Shown: positions 1-10,467 of the stretch, piece by piece | Position numbering within the stretch: position 1 is the stretch's first letter | How the letters are laid out: each line of letters opens with the position of its first letter | Assembly: GCF_014773395.1 (NCBI RefSeq) | Contig: NZ_JACXAF010000019.1 | Coordinates: 1-64,000 of the forward strand | Direction of reading: 5' to 3' | Origin: Neiella litorisoli | GTDB taxonomy: Bacteria > Pseudomonadota > Gammaproteobacteria > Enterobacterales > Neiellaceae | DNA length: 64,000 nt | Program-made: the position numbers and the translations under genes | The notes under the pieces: model-generated | Databases searched by the model: none | Seen by the model: only the letters and a program-made list of their open reading frames with translations | Told to the model about the DNA's origin: nothing

Positions 1-855
1 GTCACGCTTAGTACCACGCAGAAGAACACCTACGTTCTCACCCGCACGGCCTTCGTCAAGAAGCTTACGGAACATTTCAACACCAGTACAAGTAGTCGTA
101 GCAGTCTCTTTAACACCTACGATTTCTACTTCGTCACCAACGTTAATGATACCGCGCTCTACACGACCGGTTACTACAGTACCACGGCCTGAGATTGAGA
201 ATACGTCTTCAATTGGCAGCAAGAATGGCTTGTCAATGTCACGCTCTGGCTCTGGGATGTATGAATCCAACGCTTCGGCCAACTCAACAATCTTGTCTTC
301 CCACTCTTTCTCGCCTTCAAGCGCTTTCAGAGCTGAACCTTGAATCACTGGCAAGTCATCACCTGGGAAGTCGTACTCAGACAGAAGTTCACGAACTTCC
401 ATTTCTACCAGCTCAAGCAACTCTTCGTCATCTACCATGTCACACTTGTTCATGAATACGATGATGAAAGGTACACCAACCTGACGAGACAACAGGATGT
501 GCTCACGAGTCTGTGGCATTGGGCCATCAGTTGAAGCAACTACCAAAATCGCGCCGTCCATTTGAGCAGCACCGGTAATCATGTTTTTCACGTAGTCAGC
601 GTGACCTGGGCAGTCAACGTGCGCGTAGTGACGAGACGGAGTGTCGTACTCTACGTGAGAAGTTGCGATGGTAATACCACGCTCACGCTCTTCTGGAGCG
701 TTATCGATTTGTGCGAAATCTTTTGCTTCACCACCATATACTTTTGCAAGTACGTTAGTGATAGCCGCTGTCAAAGTGGTTTTACCGTGGTCAACGTGAC
801 CGATGGTGCCCACGTTTACGTGCGGTTTACTACGTTCAAATTTTTCTTTAGCCAT
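1..855 (-). CDS. tuf: Elongation factor Tu, C-terminus cut by the window edge
   Basis: EF-Tu carries aminoacyl-tRNA to the ribosome as a GTP complex. The 285 visible codons begin [20 protein letters not shown] and show the G1 loop GHVDHGKTT, the switch region with [13 protein letters not shown] (G3), NKCD (G4) and SALK (G5), then the start of domain 2. About 110 C-terminal residues lie beyond base 1. The start at 855 has a GGAG about 9 bases upstream. The gene is last in a Tyr-Gly-Thr tRNA/tuf transcription unit, as for tufB of enterobacteria. Identification is certain; whether it is the tufA or tufB copy rests on the tRNA neighbours. Confidence 0.98.
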   Translation of the reverse strand, partial: MAKEKFERSKPHVNVGTIGHVDHGKTTLTAAITNVLAKVYGGEAKDFAQIDNAPEERERGITIATSHVEYDTPSRHYAHVDCPGHADYVKNMITGAAQMDGAILVVASTDGPMPQTREHILLSRQVGVPFIIVFMNKCDMVDDEELLELVEMEVRELLSEYDFPGDDLPVIQGSALKALEGEKEWEDKIVELAEALDSYIPEPERDIDKPFLLPIEDVFSISGRGTVVTGRVERGIINVGDEVEIVGVKETATTTCTGVEMFRKLLDEGRAGENVGVLLRGTKRD

Positions 856-973
856 TAGAATGGACTCCGTTTTAGAAAAGTTGAGTGGGCAAATAAAGCC
901 TCAACAGCAATAACCGGCGTCATCACCGGCAATTGTTCTTCATCAGCTTGAGGGAGCGTAACAAGAGAAAGAG

Positions 974-1049
974 TGGTGCTGATAGGCAGATTTGAACTGC
1001 CGACCTCACCCTTACCAAGGGTGCGCTCTACCAACTGAGCTATATCAGC
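974..1049 (-). tRNA. thrT: tRNA-Thr (GGT)
   Basis: A 76-base cloverleaf can be read on the minus strand with encoded CCA. The 5' end is GCTGATATAGCTCAGTTGG, the anticodon loop is CTTGGTAA (anticodon GGT), and the T arm contains GTTCAAAT. It is nearly identical to E. coli thrT and lies directly before tuf, separated by a leader of about 118 bases. Confidence 0.97.
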
Positions 1050-1062
1050 ACTGAATTCTCGC

Positions 1063-1137
<75 letters not shown>

Positions 1138-1173
1138 AAGTGCCTTAGAGGCTACCTCAAACCGCAAAATAAA

Positions 1174-1258
<85 letters not shown>

Positions 1259-1354
1259 ACGCGTCGACAAGTATCAAGCCTAAGCTCGTTGTTACTGCTT
1301 GTGCGGCTTCAAGCCACTACTTGTAACAAGCACCTGTCGTTCAGTGCGGAGCGC

Positions 1355-1383
1355 ATTCTATATAAGGGATTTTGGCAGTGCAA
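1355..1383 (-). promoter_or_regulatory. Sigma-70 promoter of the tRNA-tuf unit
   Basis: On the minus strand TTGCAC (1383-1378) and TAGAAT (1360-1355) are separated by 17 bases. A GC-rich discriminator GCGCTCCGC follows, the type found at stringently controlled stable-RNA promoters. It lies about 90 bases before tRNA-Tyr. The stretch 1259-1354 between promoter and tRNA holds no other gene. Confidence 0.75.
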
Positions 1384-1458
1384 CACCTTTTTCAATATTT
1401 CCGACATTTTCTGAATTACTGTGCATAGTTCGTACAAAACCACAATTTTTGACGACAT

Positions 1459-2175
1459 TCAGATCGCTTCGGCGTAACAATGCAGGCCTTTGAACACCAA
1501 ATCAGGGATAATCTGTACGTTTCCGGTTAACGCTGGCGCCAACGCTTCGGCATCACCACCGGTCAATAATACCGTTGGATTCACCCGCGATACCTTAGCC
1601 AATAGCGAACAGGCTTGCGCAACAGCGCCGCTGACAGCATGTAGTGCGCCGCGGCTCATTGCATCACTAGTGGTAACACCAAACCCTACCTTGAATTGAC
1701 TAGCCGCAACATTCAACTTCTCAGAGCGCTGCATCAATGATGCTCGCATCAGTGTCAGCCCCGGTACGATCCAGCCGCCAACATGGCTGCCCGCTTCATT
1801 CATTGCATCAATGGTGACCGCCGTGCCCGCATCAACGACCACACACGCTTGTTCAGTGACTTGGCGAGCTGCAACTAGTGCCAGCCAGCGATCGATGCCC
1901 ATCTGGTGGTAGTCAGCATAACCATTCACCACACCAAAATTTGCTGGCTCAGTAGCCACCCGCTTGAGCGGAATACCGGCAGCAACAGCCGCATCCATCA
2001 GTCGTCGTTCAATTGGTAGCGGCGCAACAGACGCCATACATATAGTAGAAGGATTTAACTTAGCGAAGAGTGCAGCAATGTCATGGTCATAATCCCAATA
2101 CACCGGCTGCAGTAATTGACCTTTTGCAACCATCACTAACTTGCCGCGGGTGTTGCCCAAATCAATCAACAGCAT
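1459..2175 (-). CDS. coaX: Type III pantothenate kinase
   Basis: CoaX phosphorylates pantothenate, the first step of coenzyme A synthesis, in the cytoplasm. The 238-residue length is typical. Visible family motifs are LLIDLGNTRGK (N-terminal phosphate loop), MGIDRWLAL, VVDAGTAVTID and GGWIVPGL, with LLTGGDA near the end. The ATG at 2175 is preferred over an in-frame TTG one codon upstream because GAGG lies 7 bases before it. The start overlaps the end of birA by 14 bases, so the two are translationally coupled. The murB-birA-coaX order next to tRNA-tuf is common in gammaproteobacteria. Confidence 0.95.
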   Translation of the reverse strand: MLLIDLGNTRGKLVMVAKGQLLQPVYWDYDHDIAALFAKLNPSTICMASVAPLPIERRLMDAAVAAGIPLKRVATEPANFGVVNGYADYHQMGIDRWLALVAARQVTEQACVVVDAGTAVTIDAMNEAGSHVGGWIVPGLTLMRASLMQRSEKLNVAASQFKVGFGVTTSDAMSRGALHAVSGAVAQACSLLAKVSRVNPTVLLTGGDAEALAPALTGNVQIIPDLVFKGLHCYAEAI

Positions 2176-3157
2176 CAACTGGCCTCACACTAATTTCGCC
2201 GCCAAAATAGCTACGCCGTCCTTGCTCGTTTTCGATTACCAGTGCGCCTTGACCATCGACGCCGCGACAAATACCCGCCACTTGATGATCGCCCATCAGC
2301 AGGCGAATCGCTTGGTCAGCAAACACATCATGCCTCGACCAATCTGCCAAACATTGTTGCAAACCGCCGGACTCAAATTCGTTTAAGCATTCAATCAATG
2401 TGCGATAAAGGCCTGCCGCAATCTCAGTGCGAGAGGGTAACGGTGTCAACCACTGACTTAATTCCGTCCATGGTTGGTCGATCGCCGCGGTGGTCGAGCT
2501 GGGTAACTTAATATTGAGACCAACGCCAATCACAGCGGCTCCCTTACCATCTTTGCCTGACTCCAATTCGACCAAGATGCCCGCGACTTTTTGCTGCTTT
2601 ATATAGATGTCATTGGGCCATTTGACCTGTGCCGGAGCTCCAAGTGTGACCAACCAGCGCGTCAGAGCTAAGCCAATCGCCACACTCAGCCCCATTAGCT
2701 CTGACAGATTATGCTCGGATCGCCACCAAACCGAACAGTAAAGGGCCCCACCAAAAGGAGATTGCCATGCTCGACCTCGGCGCCCGCGCCCTGCACTCTG
2801 GCATTCAGCAAAACAAACGCTGGCGCTCGCTGGTGTTTGAGGTTGGCGGTTGAGCCAAAACTGGTTGGTGGAATCGATTAACGGAAAAACATGCAGCTCT
2901 GCGCCGTCGGGTCGGTAGCACTCGGTGAGCGCCGCCAGCTTTGTAACGTCGATTAAATCTAATGATGTTGCTAGTTTGTAGCCTTTCCCTTTGACCACAT
3001 AAATATCAACACCCAGTTGTTGTAACTCTGAGATATGCCGAGCAATGGCTGATCGGCTGATCGCTAGATGCTCGGCTAGCTCGGTCCCAGAGATAAATCG
3101 CTCAGCGCTCAGCTGCTCGAGTATGGTCCGTTTACTTTCAAAGGCAGGTTTGCGCAT
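2162..3157 (-). CDS. birA: Biotin-protein ligase / biotin operon repressor
   Basis: BirA activates biotin to biotinyl-AMP and transfers it to the carboxyl carrier protein of acetyl-CoA carboxylase. The bifunctional form also represses biotin genes. The 331-residue protein has an N-terminal winged helix (SGTELAEHLAISRSAIARHI, about 22-41), which supports a repressor role, and a central ligase domain with SAGRGRRGRAWQSPFGG and KWPNDIY, then a short C-terminal SH3-like domain. GGAG lies about 9 bases before the start. It overlaps murB by 20 bases. No bio operon is in the window, so repressor activity is inferred from the domain only. Confidence 0.95.
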   Translation of the reverse strand: MRKPAFESKRTILEQLSAERFISGTELAEHLAISRSAIARHISELQQLGVDIYVVKGKGYKLATSLDLIDVTKLAALTECYRPDGAELHVFPLIDSTNQFWLNRQPQTPASASVCFAECQSAGRGRRGRAWQSPFGGALYCSVWWRSEHNLSELMGLSVAIGLALTRWLVTLGAPAQVKWPNDIYIKQQKVAGILVELESGKDGKGAAVIGVGLNIKLPSSTTAAIDQPWTELSQWLTPLPSRTEIAAGLYRTLIECLNEFESGGLQQCLADWSRHDVFADQAIRLLMGDHQVAGICRGVDGQGALVIENEQGRRSYFGGEISVRPVDAVD

Positions 3158-4190
3158 AAGCCTGCTCCAATGTCAGCTCGCTGTGGGCTCCCAAAAAACG
3201 CACTTCCGGTATCAGTTCAATGTCATAAACCTGAGCCACCTGCTGTTTAATCTGCCAAGCCAATGACACCACATCCTTCACCTGGGCATTACCGCGGTTG
3301 ACGATAACGAGCGCCTGATGTTGGTGAACAGCTGCGCCACCAACCCCCTTGCCTTTCCAGCCCAACTGATCAATCAGCCAAGCAGCAGGGACCTTGACTC
3401 CACCAGCCACTTGAAAGCTCGGCATATTGTCATATTGCCGAGCCAATTGAGCAGCATGCTGGTTCGTCACTGTCGGGTTTTTAAAAAAACTGCCGGCGTT
3501 GCCGAGCAACTTCGGATCGGGCAATTTCGCCTCGCGAATGGCAACAACTTGCGCCATCACTTGCGCTGGCGTCAGCCCTTGCTGCTGGGACAATGACTCC
3601 AGGCCGCTATAGCTAAGTTTCGGCTGCCACTGTTGAGGTAGCACTAAACCAACTGCAGTGATTAACCACTCAGATGCATCTGGGGTTTTGAAAACGGAGT
3701 GTCGGTAGCCAAATAGGCAATCTTCGGCGGTGAGCCGGCGGTGCTCGCCCGTTGCCCAGTCAAAGATATCGACATAGCGACAAAAATCGGCAAGCTCAAC
3801 ACCATAGGCTCCAATGTTTTGCACCGGGGCGGCCCCAACTGAACCGGGGATCAGAGCGAGATTCTCAAGCCCTCCAATCTCCTGAGCAACCAGCTCGGTC
3901 ACCAATTGATGCCAGTCTTTGCCCGCCAGAACATGACAAAGTACAGCATCAGTGGCATGTTCCAGCGTTACCTGCTGACCAACAAATTTAACGATCGGCC
4001 GCTCGATCGGCTCGACAAAAATGGTATTGGCGCCTTCCCCAAGCCAATAGGGCTTTTGTGTCATACTGGCTCGCAACTCAGCTAATTGAGCGACATCGTT
4101 AACCTGATGGAACTTGCTGGCGCTCTGCGGCAAGCCAAAGCTGTGATAAGGCTGCAAATCTATCGTTGCGGGCTGAGACAAGGTGAACAT
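3138..4190 (-). CDS. murB: UDP-N-acetylenolpyruvoylglucosamine reductase
   Basis: MurB is the FAD/NADPH enzyme that makes UDP-N-acetylmuramate for peptidoglycan. From the ATG at 4190 the protein is about 350 residues, close to E. coli MurB (342). An upstream in-frame ATG at 4214 adds eight residues but lacks a better ribosome site. Motifs include the FAD-binding GEGANTIFVE, LALIPGSVGAAPVQNIGAYG, YRHSVFKTP, the catalytic serine in GNAGSFFKNP and a late IPEVRFLG with the expected Glu. It is a type I (E. coli-like) MurB. It is first of the murB-birA-coaX operon. Confidence 0.95.
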   Translation of the reverse strand: MFTLSQPATIDLQPYHSFGLPQSASKFHQVNDVAQLAELRASMTQKPYWLGEGANTIFVEPIERPIVKFVGQQVTLEHATDAVLCHVLAGKDWHQLVTELVAQEIGGLENLALIPGSVGAAPVQNIGAYGVELADFCRYVDIFDWATGEHRRLTAEDCLFGYRHSVFKTPDASEWLITAVGLVLPQQWQPKLSYSGLESLSQQQGLTPAQVMAQVVAIREAKLPDPKLLGNAGSFFKNPTVTNQHAAQLARQYDNMPSFQVAGGVKVPAAWLIDQLGWKGKGVGGAAVHQHQALVIVNRGNAQVKDVVSLAWQIKQQVAQVYDIELIPEVRFLGAHSELTLEQAYAQTCL

Positions 4191-4342
4191 ACTCTCGATA
4201 AACAATTCCGCCATTATAACGGCTTTTGTTCTCGCTTCAGCTAAAAAGTCCTCTAGCTTTCATGCTGTTATCACAGATTGCCCTTCTCTCTGGCTTATCT
4301 TGGTGTAGACTCAGTGGAGATTAAATCACCAAGGACAGGACC

Positions 4343-5362
4343 GTGTTGCCTTCCCTGACTTCCACATTAACAGTCGTGTTTCGAGCAGCTCTACTGGCAG
4401 GGGCTTGTTTAATCGCGCCAGTGTTCGCTGGCCCAGATAATATGCCAAGTCAGAGTCAAGTGATTCACTCGGAGCCATTTCATATCGAAATCAATCGCAC
4501 TGGGCGCATCGATTTTCGCTATATCACCAACCTGTCTTTCAAAACTCCGGGATTTGTCGACATCCTTTACGCCGATTCGGGCCAACGAATCTATGCCGGC
4601 GACACGATTGCTACCATTGAATTGACCGATCTAATGGCGACCAAAGCCAGCATTACGGCTCGTCATCAAAAGTCTCATCAAGACTTACAACGGGCTCGTC
4701 AGCTCTACCGAGACAAAACGGTATCAAAAGACTTTCTCGAACAAGCAGAAACAGATGCAGTGCAAGCGCAAAGTGAAATGGAGCAGATTGATTACGATAT
4801 CAGGAAAGCGACCATCGTTGTGCCGTTTGATGCGGTCGTGGTATCGCGCTTAGTGCAACCGGGAGAACAAGTATCGTCAGGCTCTCCGGTTTTTTCTGTC
4901 GCATCAACCGATCCCAAGAACTTAGTCGTTCGACTCAATCTGACACAAAACGAAATTTCTCAGGTCGAGTTGCAAATGCCTGTGGTAATTAGCACTCCCG
5001 AGCAACAGACATTCAACGGAAAAATTATTGCTATCAGCGCTATTGCTGATGCCAGCACAGGACTGTATGAAGTCGAAATTGCCGTTGATTTTGACCAACG
5101 GCGAGCATTACCTGGGCAGTGGGTGCAAGCGTCGATTGGCGTGACCCGACAACAACCCAGCTACCGTATTCCAATCGTTGCACTGGCCGCAGTGACAAAC
5201 GGAGAAGCAAGTTTCGTCATCGATTCGGGTAATGGCTATGAGCTGCGCCAGTTCCCCATCATTCATATGGACCAACAATCTATCTACATCCCTGCGACTG
5301 ACAATCAAATACGTGTCGTAACCAGAGGCTGGGATCGCCTGCTCAATCAGTTGGAGCAATAG
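4343..5362 (+). CDS. RND efflux periplasmic adaptor (membrane fusion protein)
   Basis: The adaptor links an inner-membrane RND pump to an outer-membrane channel. The 339-residue protein starts at a GTG with AAGGACAGG upstream. It has a signal peptide (hydrophobic 11-28, cleavage near VFAGP), a lipoyl half-motif GDTIATIEL, an alpha-hairpin with KASITARHQKSHQDLQRARQ, a second lipoyl half VVPFDAVVVSRLVQPGEQV, and a beta-barrel domain. It is two bases from the RND transporter. No outer-membrane TolC partner is in the window. The 150 bases between murB and this gene show no convincing promoter. Confidence 0.9.
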   Translation: MLPSLTSTLTVVFRAALLAGACLIAPVFAGPDNMPSQSQVIHSEPFHIEINRTGRIDFRYITNLSFKTPGFVDILYADSGQRIYAGDTIATIELTDLMATKASITARHQKSHQDLQRARQLYRDKTVSKDFLEQAETDAVQAQSEMEQIDYDIRKATIVVPFDAVVVSRLVQPGEQVSSGSPVFSVASTDPKNLVVRLNLTQNEISQVELQMPVVISTPEQQTFNGKIIAISAIADASTGLYEVEIAVDFDQRRALPGQWVQASIGVTRQQPSYRIPIVALAAVTNGEASFVIDSGNGYELRQFPIIHMDQQSIYIPATDNQIRVVTRGWDRLLNQLEQ

Positions 5363-5364
5363 CC

Positions 5365-8300
5365 ATGTGGTTACCTAATGCGGCATTAAGGAAGCCGCAA
5401 TTCACTTGTATCATTGTTTTGTTAGCGGTTGCACTCGGGGTCATGTCCTATTTCAGCATGCCGCGCTCGGAAGATCCGCAATTCGATTTGCCCATTACAT
5501 TAATCGAAGCAGTCTACCCCGGCGCTTCCCCCCTTGATGTCGAGACCCTTGTCGTTGACCCAATAGAACAAGCGGTAGCTGAATTAGAAGACATCAAAAA
5601 AATTGATACCTCGATTCACAACGGCGGCACACGCATGGAGGTGACGTTTATATACGGCACCGATCCCGATGAAGGCTTTGACGATATTCAACTCGCCATT
5701 GCCAATGTGCGCGATCGCTTACCACCAGAAACTCAGCTGTTTGTTGAAAAAGCATCGCCAACCAGCGTTAGCATTTTGCAGTACGCGTTGTCGACCCAGC
5801 CGATGGACTACAAAGCAGTATCAGTTGCCTCTGAACAACTGCAAAAACGTTTAGAGCAACACCCTGAAGTTCGAAAAGCAGAACGTTGGGGGCTGCCCGA
5901 GCAAATCGTTGAAGTCTCGGTATTGCCAGAACGACTCAAGCAATATGGCTTGAGCATCAATCAGGTATCACAAGCACTGACTTCACGGGCAGACAACATC
6001 ACCCCTGGATTCGTTGACGCCAGTCAGCGACGCTTTAATGTCAATGCTAGTGGCAATTACAAAAACTTAGATGAAGTGCGGCGCACGGTGGTGCTTCGCG
6101 GTGATCACTCGCCGATCACTGTATCCGATGTTGCTCATGTTGCTTACGCATCGGATGAACCGACCTATTTGGCTTATTACAACGGCAAACCTGTAGTGTA
6201 CTTAACGGTGCAACAAGCCGAGGGCGGCAACATATTCGACTTAACTGAACTATTGGAACAGGAAATCAAAGACTTCCAGCTTGTCGCCGGTGAAGAGCTC
6301 ATAGTTGAACGCGTTTTCCGGCAATCAGATAGCGTTGAAACTCGCGTAAACGGCTTCTTTGAGAATCTTGCTCAAGGGTTGATTCTGGTCGCCATTTTAT
6401 CCTTTTCGTTTCTCGGGCCACGCGCGTCATTGTTAATCACAATTACCGTGCCATTGTCGTTTGCTATTGCTATCGGCCTATTGGACATGACTGGCTTTGG
6501 CCTTGAGCAAATGTCGATTGTCGGGTTGATTATTGCACTTGGTTTGCTTGTTGATGATGCAATCGTAGTGACAGAAAGTGTTCACCGCTCCATTGGTTCC
6601 AATCGTTCGGCCATTGAAGCCGCTCAGCACGGCGCAAGCCGAGTGGGCGCTGCGAGTACCATTGGCACGTTAACAACGGTCTTTGCGTTTCTGCCGATGT
6701 TGCTGTTGCAAAGCTCCAGCGGCGATTTCATGCGTTCCATGCCAGTGACTGTTAGTTTGGTATTAATCGTTTCATTGCTACTCTCGCTCACCCTGACGCC
6801 ATTAATGGCAAGCAAACTGATGGTCGCTGCGGCTCCGAAATGGTCGCTACAAAACCTGGTCGATCATTTTGCCTTCCGTCAATACAACCGCTTACTGGTA
6901 CCAATACTCAACCACCGCTGGCTGACCTTAGCTGCCTCTCTTGTGGTGCTAATTGCTGGCTTCAGTTTGTTTCCCAAAATCGGCGTCGCTTTGTTTCCCA
7001 AAGCAGAGAAGCCGATGCTGCTTGTCGATATTCAAGCGCCTCCGAACACGGCGTTGCATGAAACGGACGACATTGCTCATGAAGTAGCTGAGATGTTGCG
7101 CAATTCTGAGGGAGTTGAAGCTCTCGCGATAAACGTTGGTAATGCCAACCCTCGGATTTATTACAATGAAATCCCCCGCCGGGGCCACAGCAATTACGCC
7201 CAACTATTAGTCACGCTAACTGAATATGATGACAGCAAGGTCAACCAACTGATTGGCAACTGGCGGGACATGTTTGCCGGTTTTCCGTTAGCAAATGTCA
7301 CCGTTAAAGAATTTCAGCAGGGCCCCGTTACTGATCCGCCAATTACACTCCGTTTGATTGGTGACGATGTGGCCAAAGTCCGGCTTGTCGCTAGTGATTT
7401 AGAGGCCTTTTTGCGCAGCACAGAGGGAGTGGTCAACATTCGCAATGACATAGGTGAAGCGCAAATCGAGCTGGACTTGAATATTCAGTTCGACGTTTTA
7501 GCCCTAACCAATGTTGATGTCGCCGAGTTTGATCAGACCTTGAAAACTATTTTGACGGGTAGCCAAGTGGGTGTTCTCAAAGATCAACTAGGAGACACTT
7601 ATCCCGTTAAAGTGAAAGGGTTATCGCCTAGCTTTGACGAGCTTGCACAAGTCGATGTAACAACAAGAGAAGGCCAGCTAATACCGCTCAATCAATTCGT
7701 TAGTGCAAACTTGCAAGAGGGACACCCTAAGTTCTTCCACTTCCAGAAAGTTCGCAGCAGTAAAGTCTCTGCCGACGCTGCTGCGGGCTTTAGCGTTGCA
7801 CAGCTAACTAAGCAAGCAGTAGATTTTCTCCATGCCTACCCGATGCCCGCTGGCGTCCGGTTTGAAGTTGGAGGAGAGGAAGAGTCTCGCAACGAGAATT
7901 TCTCTGGGCTAAGCCATGTCATGCTCATTGCCGGCTTAGGGATTTTTGCATTACTCGTCTTCCAGTTTCAGAGTATTGTTCAGCCGGTGGTGATCTTCGC
8001 CTCCATTCCATTTGCAGTTGCAGGTGCCGTGGCTTGCTTGTACCTCACTGGCTTTAGCTTTTCGATCATGGCATTTGTCGGCCTGATCAGCTTATTTGGT
8101 ATTGTTGTCAACAATGCCATTATTTTGCTTGATACGGTCAACTACAATATGCGAGCGGGCCACTCGGCAATGAATGCGGTAGTGGCTGCAAGTGCAACTC
8201 GTCTCACACCAATTATCTTAACCACATTAACCACCATAGTTGGGCTACTGCCACTGACCTTGCTCGGTGGTAAACTTTGGGCGCCGTTGGGCTGGGTGAT

Positions 8301-8391
8301 TATTGGTGGTTTGGCGGTGTCAACGCTGTCCAGTTTGTTAGTGGTTCCGGTACTGTCGTATCTAGTTGTTCGGAGAAGAAATCAGACATGA
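5365..8391 (+). CDS. RND family efflux transporter permease
   Basis: A 1008-residue proton-driven inner-membrane pump of the AcrB/HAE-like branch. It has the usual two repeats of six membrane helices with large periplasmic loops. It starts with the amphipathic MWLPNAALRKPQ and has FSMPRSEDPQFDLP, the TM4 relay motif LGLLVDDAIVVTESVHRSI with paired Asp residues, and a second bundle with GIVVNNAIILLDTVNYN. Substrate cannot be inferred. The stop codon overlaps the prsK start (ATGA at 8388-8391), which couples pump and sensor kinase synthesis. RND genes are not part of the usual XrtA core, so this linkage is noteworthy. Confidence 0.92.
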   Translation: MWLPNAALRKPQFTCIIVLLAVALGVMSYFSMPRSEDPQFDLPITLIEAVYPGASPLDVETLVVDPIEQAVAELEDIKKIDTSIHNGGTRMEVTFIYGTDPDEGFDDIQLAIANVRDRLPPETQLFVEKASPTSVSILQYALSTQPMDYKAVSVASEQLQKRLEQHPEVRKAERWGLPEQIVEVSVLPERLKQYGLSINQVSQALTSRADNITPGFVDASQRRFNVNASGNYKNLDEVRRTVVLRGDHSPITVSDVAHVAYASDEPTYLAYYNGKPVVYLTVQQAEGGNIFDLTELLEQEIKDFQLVAGEELIVERVFRQSDSVETRVNGFFENLAQGLILVAILSFSFLGPRASLLITITVPLSFAIAIGLLDMTGFGLEQMSIVGLIIALGLLVDDAIVVTESVHRSIGSNRSAIEAAQHGASRVGAASTIGTLTTVFAFLPMLLLQSSSGDFMRSMPVTVSLVLIVSLLLSLTLTPLMASKLMVAAAPKWSLQNLVDHFAFRQYNRLLVPILNHRWLTLAASLVVLIAGFSLFPKIGVALFPKAEKPMLLVDIQAPPNTALHETDDIAHEVAEMLRNSEGVEALAINVGNANPRIYYNEIPRRGHSNYAQLLVTLTEYDDSKVNQLIGNWRDMFAGFPLANVTVKEFQQGPVTDPPITLRLIGDDVAKVRLVASDLEAFLRSTEGVVNIRNDIGEAQIELDLNIQFDVLALTNVDVAEFDQTLKTILTGSQVGVLKDQLGDTYPVKVKGLSPSFDELAQVDVTTREGQLIPLNQFVSANLQEGHPKFFHFQKVRSSKVSADAAAGFSVAQLTKQAVDFLHAYPMPAGVRFEVGGEEESRNENFSGLSHVMLIAGLGIFALLVFQFQSIVQPVVIFASIPFAVAGAVACLYLTGFSFSIMAFVGLISLFGIVVNNAIILLDTVNYNMRAGHSAMNAVVAASATRLTPIILTTLTTIVGLLPLTLLGGKLWAPLGWVIIGGLAVSTLSSLLVVPVLSYLVVRRRNQT

Positions 8392-10427
8392 GCCAACTCG
8401 TTGGTATGTGGGGCTACGGATTAGCCGCGCTGAGTTTTCTGTTCTTATTCTTGTTGGTGCTGACCACTCGGCAACGCTCGTTGCCAAAAAGCTGTTTGCT
8501 GCTGGCATGTGGTTTGACGGCAATATGGTCTGCCATTGCTGCACTCCAGCTATACAATGGCATGTCACTGCACCTAGTCCTTGCATTAGACACACTCAAA
8601 AACGGTGTTTGGCTGCTACTGCTCACTTCTGCATTATCGGAATCGCAACGATGGCGGGATTTGTTCACGCCATTGCCGCGAACAATTGTTGCTTTCGTTC
8701 TTGTGTTTACCGCCATCGCGGAGCTGTTTCAACACCAAGTTGACTGGATGTCGGCCAGTACTTTTTTAACCCTGCACCTCGTGCAACCGGTATTAGCATT
8801 GTGGTTAATTGAGCATTTATATCGACAAACACTGCCTGAGCAAAAATGGGCGATCAAACCTCTTTGCCTTGGCTTAGGCATGGTGTTTGTTTTCGATTTC
8901 GTTTTATTTTCCAACGCCGCGTTGGCCCAATCACTACCAGTGGAATTCTGGAGCGTACGCGGTTGGCTACATACCGCGGCAACACCCTTGATACTGTTAA
9001 CTGCCCGCCGTTCACAACATTGGTCAACTCGGGTTTTCGTATCTCGCGAGATTATTTTTCATAGCACACTGCTCATGGCAGCAGGCGGCTATTTAGTGCT
9101 CATGGCGCTAGCAGGCTATTACATTCGTTATATGGGAGGCAGTTGGGGTGGCATCGCTCAGATAGCCTTCTTCGCTTTGGGCGGACTAGTGCTCGCCAGC
9201 CTATTCCTATCAGACCGACTAAGGAGGCGAGTCAAGGTATTCATTACCAAGCACTTTTTTGCCAATAAATACGAATATCGCGATGAATGGATGAAATTTG
9301 CCGATGTTTTCAGTCATGACGTCAATTCACTACCGCAGGTTGCGATACAAGCGATGGCGCAGCCATTTGCCAGTGAACAAGCAATATTGGCAGTCAAAAC
9401 AGGTAAAGAGTTTGAGGTCCTTGCGCAAATTGGCTCGAACCAACAAGCCAACCAACAAGCGCTGCATGCGACAATCAATCAAGTTGCTCCGCTGGTCATT
9501 CAACATGATTGGATCCTCGACGTCGAAGAATTGAAGTCACCCGATGAACACCTGCCATTTGAGCTTGATAGCAACACAACCGCTGCACTTGAGCCGTATC
9601 GCTTAATCGTGCCTCTTGATAAAGGCGCCGGTGTCGACGCAGTTTGTATGCTCTCGCAACCACAAAGCAGTGAGAACATCGACTGGGAAGACCGCGACCT
9701 GATGAAAGTCATCGCACGCCAGCTCACCGTTCATCTAAAGCTCCAGCAAGCCAACATGGCGCTGGCTGAAAGCCAACAGTTCGACACCTTCAATCGAATG
9801 TCCGCTTTTCTTGTCCATGACTTAAAGAATGTCTTAGCACAGCTGCAATTATTAACCCGAAATGCTGAGAGGCATAAGCATAATCCAGAATTTGTCGATG
9901 ATGCCTTTGCCACAGTCGAAGATGCGTCAAACCGATTAAACCGGATGCTCGAGCAACTTCGTCAAAAACGAATTGAGGGCGAGAATCAACGTTCTTTTGA
10001 CGCGGTAACCAGCATTCAAGCCGTTGTCGCAAGCTGTCAGGCTAGAATGCCAAGTCCTTTATTTTCAACGACAGTCAAGTCAGTTGTGCTAACGGCCAAC
10101 CAAGAACGATTCGAAAATGTTCTGAGTCACTTGGTGCAAAACGCCCAAGATGCCACTCCTAGCAACGGAACAATCGAATTATCACTGACGACGAGCTCTA
10201 CCGAGCTGCATATTTCAGTTAAAGATACAGGTTTAGGCATGACACAAGAGTTCATCAGCACTCGCTTGTTTAAACCCTTTGATACAACAAAAGGTAATGC
10301 CGGCATGGGAATTGGTGCATATGACGCGAAGAAGTTCGTGGAGCAATTACAAGGCCATCTAACGGTCACCAGCGAACCGGGAGTAGGCACTGAATTTGTC
10401 ATGACCATCCCTATACAGGCCAATTAG
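8388..10427 (+). CDS. prsK: XrtA/PEP-CTERM system sensor histidine kinase PrsK
   Basis: The membrane histidine kinase partner of PrsR. From the ATG at 8388, chosen because of the ATGA overlap, it is 679 residues. The N-terminal third (about 1-310) holds eight or nine hydrophobic segments, then a GAF-like region (about 330-450). The phosphoacceptor is H477 in FLVHDLKNVLAQLQLL, followed by the ATPase domain with N box NVLSHLVQNAQDA, G1 VKDTGLGMT and G2 NAGMGIGAYDAKKF. The HDLKN motif and multi-helix N-terminus are typical of PrsK. The signal it senses is unknown. Confidence 0.9.
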   Translation: MSQLVGMWGYGLAALSFLFLFLLVLTTRQRSLPKSCLLLACGLTAIWSAIAALQLYNGMSLHLVLALDTLKNGVWLLLLTSALSESQRWRDLFTPLPRTIVAFVLVFTAIAELFQHQVDWMSASTFLTLHLVQPVLALWLIEHLYRQTLPEQKWAIKPLCLGLGMVFVFDFVLFSNAALAQSLPVEFWSVRGWLHTAATPLILLTARRSQHWSTRVFVSREIIFHSTLLMAAGGYLVLMALAGYYIRYMGGSWGGIAQIAFFALGGLVLASLFLSDRLRRRVKVFITKHFFANKYEYRDEWMKFADVFSHDVNSLPQVAIQAMAQPFASEQAILAVKTGKEFEVLAQIGSNQQANQQALHATINQVAPLVIQHDWILDVEELKSPDEHLPFELDSNTTAALEPYRLIVPLDKGAGVDAVCMLSQPQSSENIDWEDRDLMKVIARQLTVHLKLQQANMALAESQQFDTFNRMSAFLVHDLKNVLAQLQLLTRNAERHKHNPEFVDDAFATVEDASNRLNRMLEQLRQKRIEGENQRSFDAVTSIQAVVASCQARMPSPLFSTTVKSVVLTANQERFENVLSHLVQNAQDATPSNGTIELSLTTSSTELHISVKDTGLGMTQEFISTRLFKPFDTTKGNAGMGIGAYDAKKFVEQLQGHLTVTSEPGVGTEFVMTIPIQAN

Positions 10428-10467
10428 ATCCAAGCATAATGCTCACAAATTGATAAGGAAATGGACG